A program made the position numbers and the translations under genes. From NCBI GenBank assembly GCA_027382625.1, contig JAJKFJ010021446.1:1-64000 (forward strand): 64,000 bases of DNA, in the 5' to 3' direction. The stretch is from Tetmemena sp. SeJ-2015. Lineage: Eukaryota > Ciliophora > Spirotrichea > Sporadotrichida > Oxytrichidae. This document shows, one piece after another, positions 47,360 through 56,842 of this stretch; the first letter of the stretch is position 1, and each line of letters starts with the position of its first letter. Below the pieces are notes generated by a model. It made no database searches. It worked only from the letters and a program-made list of their open reading frames with translations, and had not been told where the DNA came from.

Positions 47360-50300
47360 ATGAAAGCAAAGAAGATTTAAAAATACGCAAACATCCATCA
47401 ATAGTTCAAACCAATTCCACCAGCTCCTTTGAAAAAGCTTGCTGGCATTAAGACATCCTCTCTTAATACAGGCAAAGAAATGCCATATGTAAGTTAACTA
47501 AGCGCATCATTCTTAACTTTACCTATTTATATAAACTGATATCGCAATTCAATCTCTTGTTGCCTTTATAGACAAAGAGAAAACCAGATTTTCAAAATTT
47601 TAAAGATAATCAAAGACTTAACTATAATTTAGCTGCAACTAGAAAAAGTAATTGGAATGAGTTCAAAAGGAAATAGCTCCTTGGCTATTCACCCTATAAC
47701 TGGTGAAATAGCGAGCACTGCAGGCTGTGTGATTTGTATTTACAGTCCCAAAGAAAACAAGCAAACAAGATTTCTATTTTCTAGACTCTAGAGATCTTTC
47801 TCTTGCTTGACTTTTTCAAACAATGGAAGATTATAATATTCATTCATTTTTGAGATATCTTGCAGCAGGGGAGGGTGCATTCAGGTAGCCAGAAATAACC
47901 ATTTGGGAAATTTCTCTAGATAACCAATACACAGAAATAAAGCACCTCAAAGGACATAAGTATGGCATAGAAGCATCATGAAACGATTTTCTGATATATA
48001 TACTTATCTCACTTTAAAAGCAATAATGTTTTCACCAAACTTGAATTACTTGCTTTCTCTTGGAGATGCAAACGACAGAGGACTTTTCGTGTGGGACTGG
48101 CAGCAAGAATAAAGAGTCACTAGCAATAAGCTTGGCAAGCCTGTTATTACCTTCGCTTTCTCTGAAAGAGGTGATTATTTCGTGACTGCAGGCTATCAAC
48201 ATTTAAAGTACTGGTACTTTGATGACTAAGGCAAAGTTATTAAAAATGACTAAGGTGGAGGAGCGGCAAAAGAAAGTATCATGGAAAGTAAAACTGCAGA
48301 TTTAGCTAAAGTCATAGTTAAAATATTTGTGGGAGTGTCTTGCCATAATTCGCTGGTCTATGCACTCGCTCAAGATGGCAACTTATACATATATGATAAG
48401 CAGAGAACTTTAAAAAAGTGGATGAATATCAAAGTTGATAAAGCATTTACCTGCACCATCAAATTTTAAGGAACATATTTCTCTCATGTTCATCAGTGGA
48501 GGGAAAGTGTTTTGCGGATGCTCCGATGGTTTCATAAGAGTTTTCATGGCTGATAATCTTCAGCACAGAGTTACTCTCCCTAAGCCTCCTCCTCTTGGTT
48601 CTGCAAATATAGAATCTGGAGTTAAGAAAATTCGAATTCCCTCTTCTAAGGACTCTAAATTTTCTGATGTCATTTCAGTTATAGTGGATGAACTAAATAT
48701 GAGGGCAGTAGTTCTCTACTCTGATAAGATGCTCTTCATCTGGGATATTAAGGACATGGATAAAATCACAGTCCTCAAGTCTAATATATTGAATTTAATA
48801 TGTTTCACTGCGGCCCCATTCATGATCTTCAATACTTGCCCAACAATCTTTGTAGCGAACTGGGCTTTAAAGACGAGAAAACTGCAGTAATGCTCTAAGA
48901 AGAGCAGGCGCTTACTCGATTTGTAACTTGCTCTTCAGATAGAACTATAAGATTAATAATAATTGATTAGAGTGATAGATTTAAAATTTTGGATTTTGGC
49001 ACTTCATCGATCCCCTAGCCAGCTCCCAAGTAACATAGCAGATCAGCCAAGGAATAATTAAGAATGCGTATTGTAAAGATATGAGTAAGATGATATATGT
49101 AAACTCAGAGAACAGAGATCATAACGTGGGTTAGTACGAGCATTTTAAAATCAAGTTACCAAGGATGAATGAAGATGGAACAGTCGTGGATTAATAGGCG
49201 ACACTCTCTCCAGATGACAAGGATATTGAATAGCAAGTTAGGTGTGTAAGAATATCTCCAGACTTAAAATCTTTATGTGCTATATATATTCCAGACGGCA
49301 AACATGTAGCGTGTGGTGATTGGACTGGAAACATTAGAGTGCACGATGTCAAAACTCTTGATGAAATTCAATGCATCTAAGCTCACGAAAGATTTTTGAC
49401 TTTACCTTTTTTAAGTGAGGTCCTCTGCCTAGATTACTCTCCAATCATTGATTTGCAAGCTAACAACAGTCAGTAAAACACATCTGATAATCAGAGTTAG
49501 CCTCAATAATTGTAACTCACCTCAACTATCAAATACTGGTTGGCTTCAGGCTCGAGAGATAGACTAACCCAAATCTATGAGCTTTCTAAAATTAATTAAC
49601 TCTTATTTCACAGTAAAGTGGTCTTTATGAAAATGTAACAATCCTTGAAGACCATTCCTCGACTCTAACTTCTCTTAAGTTTGCAGAGGAAACCTCTACC
49701 AAGGGACAGAAAAGACTCAAATTGATATCTACAGGAGCAGATAAATAAATTGTTCTCAGAAACATAGATCTTAACGTTGTTCAAGCGAATGATGTATCGA
49801 AGATATATCTGTTATAAAATTTTCATGAAGCTGTAGAATATGCAGACAGATGATTTTATGGTTGTTCAAAAGAAAGAGCAGTGCAAATTCAAGTCATTCT
49901 GCATGGATTTGGCTCACTAAGCAGGCTATATAGTAACCGGCCATGATAGGATCATTCAAATCTTCACCCTTTCAAATTGTGAGAGAGTTGTTGAAAAGAG
50001 GATAGAATCTTCATCAAGGAAGTCTGGATCACTCGATCAAATAAGATAAATTAAAATCAAAGTTTGATTTGTAAAGAGTGTAGGTAGATTAAAATGCAGG
50101 AATAGTGATATCTAGCAGCACTGACAAATATGTGACTATTTATGAAGCAGCAACTGGAAATATAATTTGCAGAACAACATGCGGAGAGATTACAACTGCC
50201 ATGTGTCTGTCAACAAACTGCAAACATCTAATTACTAGTAGCTCTGATGGAATAATTTATATGTGGAGAGTGCCTGATGCTTTGTAAAAAGCACTGCAAA

Positions 50301-53160
50301 CTCTCAAATTAGAATAGAAGAAGAAGGAGCAACAACTTATTCTTGAGGGTGACCCTGATAGAGGTATAAGTCTAGCAAGTGATATCAATAATTAGCAGTT
50401 GTTTGGTCTCAAGCCAAATTTGGATTCATATATTATGCTGTAAGTTTTTTAATGACTAGCAGACTTAAGATGATGATTTTAATTTCCTTGAAGACTCTAG
50501 TAAATATAGCGCGCCTCAAGAGAGAAAGGTAAATATCCCGGGTGTAGATAAATCAGCAAGCAAGCATGAGCCGGTTAGAGTGAGTGAAGTTTTAGCCTAG
50601 ATAAGTAAAGCAGCAGGGAAGATTGACTAAATATAGCTATAAAGTAAATAAAAATCTCTTGAGGAAGAAAAACAAGCTGCAAGTTAGGTTGCAGATTAGG
50701 AAGATGAAGAAGAGTTTGACTTTGGCGACAATAAGTAACCATTGCAAAGCGAAAATGAAATTCAGTAGCCACAATCAGAGTCAAAAGACAATACTCCTAA
50801 TGGCGGTTAGAAAAGAAATAGAGTGAACTGGGGAAACAAGCAAAGAGTGGCTAATCCTATATCGCAGTAGTAAACTTTGTAGAATGAAGAGGAAACAAAC
50901 AGTGAAGAGCAAATTAGGCAGATGAAAGTGAAGGAGAACAAGCTGCCAAGATGGGCTTAGTCTGTTACTGGAGATTAGATATCAGAAGAGCTGCAGTAAA
51001 GAAACACCCTTGCTTAGAAGACTAAGATGAGCACTGCTGGAGATAATTTAGAAGAAGCACAATTGAGAGAGTCTCAGGTATAAAGAGGAGAAGACATGGA
51101 AGATGAATACATACTTTATGAATCTATATTATAATTTGAAGATGTGTTCCAAAGCTCACTAGATAAAGCAAACGGAAACGAAGGTGGAAATAGCAATAAT
51201 TCTTTTGGTGCATCTCCAAGTTTATAGCAGTAAAAATCTTAGCCAGGATCCAAAGCTTCTGTAGCTGTATCTGGAGATTATAGTTATGTTGATTTAATAT
51301 GAGGGGTTGCGCGAAGTGCATTTTACGATAAGATAGAAGAGGATATGGATGAAGATAAAAAATCAAATGAGGATTCCAAATCTCAAATTGAGCCAGAATA
51401 AGAAGAAGATGAAGAGGAGAAACAAATTAAGGAGTAGCTCTAGCGTAGACAGATGTAAAAATCTAGAATTCTATTAGGTATAGAAGATGATGAGGAAGCT
51501 GCTGTGCTAGAGAGCAGAAGATTTTATTTTAAGATTGAGAATGAGAAATAACGAATCGAGAACAAGTCTCAGCCAGCATTTTAAAAAGAGAGCATTCTTA
51601 TTCTTAAAATGATCATAAATTTGGGCATATTAATTTCTCAATCGCATCTTATATTTATAGTGAAGCAGTTCTTTTAGAGGAAACTAGGGGCCTCAAGCGA
51701 GTAAAATTTGTTCAGGGCGCCAGATTTGCATCTAAACAACTAGCCAAGCCAAAGTAACTTATAAAGCAAACCATCTCTTCCTTAAAACAAAATAGTAAGC
51801 AATTATTCAGCTGACCCCAAGATCATACATTATTATTTTTAAAAGCCAACTGAAGACAAATCTAAACTTAATAAGAGAGAAGTCTACTACGATATTATAA
51901 ATTAGACTTTTAAAGTCTTAAGAGTTGAAGATCTATTTGGTGATGAGGATTCTGAAAGTAATCAAGTCCCTGTTAGACCCTAGAGCAGATAGAATAAGCC
52001 ATAGCATTCAGCGGTGGGAACTTACCTCAATCTCATTCCTAGCTAATATAGCACAACCCAGCTTCTCAAATCCTAGGGAAAGAGGGAACTATGATGCACT
52101 CAGTTAAGCAGCAGCCCACCTAGAAGCCCAAAACTAAAGTTGATTTAGACTTAGATGCACTCAACCAATCTTAAACCTCTGCTTAATAGAACTCTCAAAA
52201 CTAGAACTTACTCAGCTCCAGCTCTTTACAAAAGATTGCACAAGAGAAATATGAAAATCATAAACAGATGATAGTCGAAGAGTACAAACATAAGAACTAA
52301 GCCTAGCAGTAACAATTATAGACAGCAGCTTAAGTTTAGATCTTTGATGAGATTGAGAATGAAGCACCCTAGGAAAATAAAAAGTTGAGCGTCATGGCTG
52401 GTATCAATAACTAGAAACACTTACTAGGGCAAGCATAATCAAATCAGAGGGATGATAGGCAGCAAAGTAATCTATTGAAAGTGAGTGAAGAGAGAAAGCA
52501 GTAATCTAGGAGCAGATCTCCAAGATATTAGCAATTCCAAGGAGATGATGAACTTTCCTCAAGTTAGCAACCTATTCAAGCATGATATTTAATCTTTAAT
52601 TTCTAAGTTAATTTTCAAGAGGATGAGTCAATAGTCTTAAATTAGATAAGCTCCTGGCTAGAAAGTAAACTCCCAATCAAGACAAGTAGAGGAAGCAGCA
52701 GTAAATGCTACCATAAAAGCAGAGATGGATAAGATTAATAACTCCCTGGCTAAAATTACTCAGTGCTTAAATGTAAGTGTCTCTTTTTCTAATCTTTTTG
52801 TTAGAGTACTTCTGCAGGAGCTAATATCAGTGAGTTGAGCAATGCTCTGCGGATAAAAGATGACGTGACTGAAAGCTTGGGCAGGTCTATGGGTTTGTGG
52901 AACTCTATGATGCTTTCACTAAGCAATAGGACTAGCATAAATAATGATTTAATATCAATATGATAAACGTGAACTTGCTCCAATCTCAATAAATAAATAC
53001 CTCTTTCTCTCAGTCATAGAGTGGTATATATGGAGCTGGCTCTGGAGTTAATCAAAACTTTGAAAATAGAAATGAATATATGACAAAATAATAAGATGAA
53101 TTTCACAGATTTTAAAAATAATCAATATATTTAATTTAATCAATTGATTCTTCAGTATGA
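47360..53160 (+). CDS. MABP1/WDR62-type WD40-repeat scaffold protein
   Basis: Large WD40 protein of the MABP1/WDR62 family (JNK-pathway or spindle-pole scaffolds in animals; ciliate role unknown). ATG 47360 opens MKAKKIQKYANIHQQFKPIP. A GTAAGT intron follows, then LEKVIGMSSKGNSSLAIHP and TGEIASTAGCVICIYSP, matching the family's first blade. After IES removal: GRYLAAGEGAFRQPEITIWE, KYGIEAIMFSPNLNYLLS, GLFVWDWQQEQRV, VTAGYQHLKYWYFDD, KVFCGCSDGFIRVF, SDKMLFIWDIKDM, CGPIHDLQYLP, TCSSDRTIRFWHF, ISPDGKHVACGDWTGNIRVH, AHESEVLCLDYSP, and finally HLITSSSDGIIYMWRVPDAL (about 50220). The acidic, Gln-rich C-terminal half (50.3-53.1 kb) is low-complexity with coiled-coil stretches and a GTAAGT intron at about 52770. 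TGA is at 53158-53160. At least seven IESs are mapped. Confidence 0.9.
47828..47852. other. IES, 25 bp, pointer AGAT
   Basis: AGAT at 47828-47831 and 47853-47856. The insert has no GT, so it cannot be a GT..AG intron. Excision gives GRYLAAGEG, the family consensus. Confidence 0.9.
47971..48017. other. IES, 47 bp, pointer AAGCA
   Basis: AAGCA at 47971-47975 and 48018-48022. Excision restores frame as HKYGIEAIMFSP. Confidence 0.9.
48446..48464. other. IES, 19 bp, pointer TTTA
   Basis: TTTA at 48446-48449 and 48465-48468. Excision merges the frames starting at 48281 and 48435 as DKAFKEHISLMFISGG. Confidence 0.88.
48782..48795. other. IES, 14 bp, pointer TAATAT
   Basis: TAATAT at 48782-48787 and 48796-48801. 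Excision restores LKSNMFHCGPIHDLQ. Exceptionally short. Confidence 0.85.
48951..48991. other. IES, 41 bp, pointer GATT
   Basis: GATT at 48951-48954 and 48992-48995. Excision restores the WD motif SSDRTIRFWHF and the correct downstream frame. Confidence 0.88.
49257..49289. other. IES, 33 bp, pointer TCCAGAC
   Basis: TCCAGAC at 49257-49263 and 49290-49296. In frame, so it is invisible to frame analysis; excision gives RISPDGKHVACGDW. Confidence 0.88.
49389..49412. other. IES, 24 bp, pointer AAG
   Basis: AAG at 49389-49391 and 49413-49415. In frame; excision gives AHESEVLCLDYS as in the family. Confidence 0.8.
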
Positions 53161-53440
53161 GTATTTATTTAGAGTAGATTATAACTTAAACTAAAATGGT
53201 ACCCATAAAAGCTTTTTAATATATATTCAAAGGATTTTATGTAATTTCAATTAAGCATATCTTTAATTATCTTAAAAATTAATCCAGAATCCTTTCTTGC
53301 TGATTTTAGTGATTAAAATTAAAGTAAAATAACGGACTTACTTAACTCAAAAATAAGAAAAATCGGATTTTCTAATTAAAGCTTATCTAATTTTATAATT
53401 AATAATTATAATTAAAGTTAACCAGTCTTTTCTCTCTTAA

Positions 53441-53600
53441 GTATCTGTTAAGGAAGATGCTAGAGACCTACTTTAGAAATACTCCGACTTGTTAATAGAG
53501 GAAATTGCCAAAAAACTTTCCAAAAATGATTATGCAACCTTTTCTAATATAATTTACAATTTTTTTGAAATTGTAGTCATATTCATCTATATCAAAAATG
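53441..53600 (+). CDS. Small alpha-helical coding patch, possibly histone-fold-like
   Basis: The plus frame reads VSVKEDARDLLQKYSDLLIE then EIAKKLSKNDYATFSNII. The pattern (amphipathic helix, Glu-Glu-Ile/Ala, basic turn) resembles a histone-fold helix-strand-helix such as in TAF or CENP-S-like proteins, but it is short. It lies between the WD40 stop and the coatomer zeta ATG and belongs to neither in an obvious way. It may be one coding segment of a scrambled gene. Confidence 0.35.
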
Positions 53601-53659
53601 TATCTTTAATTTTCATAATCTAATCTAAGTAAATGAAATTATAAATAATATTAATAAAA

Positions 53660-55640
53660 ATGCTAAGTGGTCTTGTTGGTGATGTAAAAGGAGTTGTAGT
53701 TCTTGACAACGAAGGAAAGAGAATCATGATATATTTTTTGACTTAATTTATCATTTCAAAATACTATAACAGCCCTAAAGGTTTGGAAACGAATGGATCT
53801 CAGAAATTTTTTGAGCGATAACTTTTCCTTAAATCAAATAAACAAGGTGGGAGTGGAAATGCATCTAAGCTTAACATGCTTGAGAATGATATTATAAATC
53901 GATATTTATTTATCTAATTATTAAACTAATTTTTAAATCAATTTTTTATTTGTCTGAAAACATCTCTCTATCAAACTCTTCACTACCTCACTAAAACAAA
54001 AAAGTTATAAAAAAGTAAACTGTACATTCTTCGTATGGAGAAACGTTTTTTGCTCCTAAATGAAATAAAAATGTCATTACATAGTCTTCCCTTATTAGAG
54101 CATTGTAAATTTCATTTTTATAATACAAGCTGCTGGGGTACAATTTATCTTCAAGACTTTTAGCTCTGTGATAGTATAAATTGTATGATATTATTTGTAT
54201 ATTTTTGGCTTCTGAATAGTTTTTAACTCTTGCTTCCACTCTAAATCGCTTGCAAATTTCCATCATCTTGCTTTAGTACTCGTTATTCTTTATGAAAACG
54301 GAGAATCAGGCTTAGAAATATTTGAAAATAAGATATCATCTCTAGATTATTTAACCTGAGCATAAAGCCCTTAGAAGATTTAATAATTATTTTAACTGGA
54401 AGAATTGTGTTAAAGAGTAAATATTTTAGTAAAAATAAGAGAACTTTATAAATAATCTTTATAAAAATTTTCTCTGAAAAGGTTTGGCTCTTAGTAAATC
54501 TTTTGTTGATCCATAATATTTTGACTCTTGAAAATTTTGTGGCAATCTTTCGGTGCTACGTGGATATGACAATCTATATCCTTGGTGAGAAAGAAGACAA
54601 TGAATTGGTGCTAGGAAGTGTTCTAGACACGATTCATGACTGCTTCGATTCCATATTCAAATCTCATTTATATATTTCTTAGTATTTTTTCTTTATTTAT
54701 TAAAGATGCCATAATAATTGTTTATTTATTTAAGACTAATTATTTTGGTAATAAAAATTTACCTTAATTAGTGGCCTCAAAGCATGCGTAAATACCGAAC
54801 AGTGCTGGTTATATTAACTTCAGGTTCCATTAATACTTTAACAAAATACCATTACCTTATTAGGACCCCTTTTTATCGAATTTATAGTCGTCACAACAAG
54901 CGGTGGGTTGTGGTAGCAGCTGATTGGACAGTACGTCTCCTTTTTATATAACAGTAAATTTTTTTTAAATGCAATTTTGGCATCTGAAATTATAGTTTGA
55001 TAATTTTTATCTTATAATAATTTACTATTTTTAATAAATGATTAAAATTAGGTTTAGATTCAGGCGCAACATCGAGAGGAAGAGTTTAATTAACAACATG
55101 AGTATTTATGTTATTATGACAGCAGTAATCCTAGTTATTGACGAGCTAATCGACCAAGGAATAGTAATGACTTTAGATCATGCCACTATTCTAAAAAGAA
55201 TTAACATCAAAGGCACTGGTTCTAATCCCAATACAGCCAGCCAGTCAGACGCTGCTGAGTTTTAATATAGTCACAATTTAGTAACAACTTTTATGAAACT
55301 AGAAAAGGGAATTCAATCTATCTCAGATTAAATAATTATTAAATTATTCCATTCAAAATATTTAGAGTTTTATATTCCACCAATCTTTTGAAAGGAATCG
55401 TTCAGTAAAGAATAAAAGGCTGCACAAGTTAAAAGAATTATAATACTGAATAAGAAGTAGAGTGTGCGCATCATATATAGAGAGAGTCTGGAAAATTATT
55501 TTTAAGAAAAGCTCATATTTTTTTATATTGGATATCAAAAGGTTGTAGATCAGGAAAGTTTGAGCTATTTCGGCTTCTCCTATTTCTTATTTTAAAAATT
55601 AAACGATTTGAATTAAAATTAATGCTATAATCAAATACTA
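53660..55640 (+). CDS. Coatomer subunit zeta (COPI coat)
   Basis: Small longin-fold subunit of the COPI vesicle coat, pairing with gamma-COP at the Golgi. ATG 53660 opens MLSGLVGDVKGVVVLDNEGK. After IES removal: GKRIISKYYNSPKGLETNG, KFFERQLFLKSN, KLNMLENFVAIFRCYVDM, TIYILGEKEDNELVLGSVLD, CFDSIFRRNIERKSLINNM, TAVILVIDELIDQGIVMTLD, then TILKRINIKG. These align one to one with the family core, including the DLYFYVIG-like and RKNVEKRALLENM-like blocks of animal zeta-COP. Four IESs (27, 648, 403 and 18 bp) are mapped. The C-terminus after 55265 is uncertain: a further coding-like patch (SFSKEQKAAQVKRII, about 55396-55440) may be the last segment. Length after splicing is near the usual 180 residues. 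Confidence 0.87.
53723..53749. other. IES, 27 bp, pointer ATCAT
   Basis: ATCAT at 53723-53727 and 53750-53754. Excision gives GKRIISKYYNSP. Confidence 0.85.
53879..54526. other. IES, 648 bp, pointer CTTGA, containing a minus-strand frame
   Basis: CTTGA at 53879-53883 and 54527-54531. Excision joins KLNMLEN to FVAIFRCYVDM in frame. The insert holds a 91-codon minus-strand frame at 53991-54266. Confidence 0.85.
53991..54266 (-). CDS. Coding-like frame inside a coatomer zeta IES
   Basis: Starts MMEICKRFRVEARVKNYSEA and includes AKSLEDKLYPSSLYYKNEIY and FHLGAKNVSPYEECTVYFF. Mixed composition with Arg, Gly, Pro and Glu is less AT-biased than random frames here. No family recognised. It may be a coding segment of another gene, a germline-limited gene or chance. 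Confidence 0.4.
   Translation of the reverse strand: MMEICKRFRVEARVKNYSEAKNIQIISYNLYYHRAKSLEDKLYPSSLYYKNEIYNALIREDYVMTFLFHLGAKNVSPYEECTVYFFITFLF
54655..55057. other. IES, 403 bp, pointer ATTC
   Basis: ATTC at 54655-54658 and 55058-55061. Excision joins DCFDSIF to RRNIERKSL, restoring the family block. Part of the insert (about 54780-54950) is noticeably less AT-rich. Confidence 0.85.
55098..55115. other. IES, 18 bp, pointer ATGA
   Basis: ATGA at 55098-55101 and 55116-55119. Excision makes NNMTAVILVIDELIDQG equal in length to the family consensus. Confidence 0.78.
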
Positions 55641-55699
55641 GCTCTAGTTCTGGAGGAGGAATGTTTGCATCAGTTTTCGCTAGTGCGAAGAGTTCATTA

Positions 55700-56840
55700 G
55701 CTAAGTCACTTGCATTTTGAAACTATACTTACACTTTAAACAATATTTTATGTTATTCATTGTCAGAATTTTTCAAACTTCACTATTATGATATGAAATT
55801 AAATCCATCATTTTTAAATAAATGACAACTTTTAATGCAAATGACTTAATTAAAATTAAATTAACTCTCATTTATATATTATTTACAGCTTTTAGAATTT
55901 AAATCCTTGTGAACTTTTGTTTGAAATTAAAATTATCATTATTTATAACACATTTTGAGTGTAAAATATTTTTTAGATAAAATCACCTCATAAAATATAG
56001 CAAAAAAAAACAGCATGGACCAAAACATAATTTAAAAAATTAGTAAAACTTTATTAGAAAAATTGTGACAAGATGGGTGGGGAAGAAAAATTCCATCTTT
56101 AAATACCAAAAGGATTTCATTTTATATAAAAGAAGACATTTCTAATATATAAGGCAATAATATGGTAATTTAATTTAGATTAAATTGATTAAAACTTTAT
56201 GTATTTCTATAAAACTGCTCAATCTTTTCTTCTGAATAAAAGTTTCAATTTGGCCTCTTGATAAACATAGATGGTAAAATTAAATAGTATGATTTTGGAG
56301 GAGTTATATTTATTCTTGTAAGACAGCGGCTGATTCAAAATTATTTAGTTATTGTTTAAAGATTGATGATTCCTTTGAGCTTAACTAAAATGAGCTATTC
56401 AATTGGGGGATCTTATTTAAATTAATTAGATGAATTAATAAAAATTTTTTGGAGGGGCTAATTTTAATTTTGTAATAAATTTTTAGCTAAATTTATTTTG
56501 AAACTATACTTTTCACTTTAAAGTTTCTTTTTGTGATTATTTAAATTTTTCAAACTTCATATGATGATATGAAATCAAATATCATTTTTAAATCAATGAC
56601 AACTTTAAACTTTTTTTTTAAAATTAATTCCCACTTTTTACCATCGAAAGTAGAATTTAACCTTTTAAGCCCCTGGTTCGATTAAAAACTTTTCTTCAAA
56701 GATTTTATTTTTTAAAAAATTTATAAAATACCAAATAACGAATGACCCAAAAATATTAAAAAATTAGTAAATTTTATTTTAAAAAAATTTAAATCTCAAA
56801 ATTTTTTCTATGTCTGAATTTATTACTAAGTTAATTACTC
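55700..56840. other. AT-rich spacer with a weak local repeat
   Basis: Two related stretches occur (GAAACTATACTTxCACTTTAAA near 55718 and 56500, followed by similar text), hinting at a diverged direct repeat of about 120 bp. Nothing coding. Confidence 0.4.
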
Positions 56841-56842
56841 AC

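Noticed and set aside
48281..48890. Two separate overlapping genes
   Set aside because: A 19-bp IES with TTTA pointers joins both frames into one WD40 protein.
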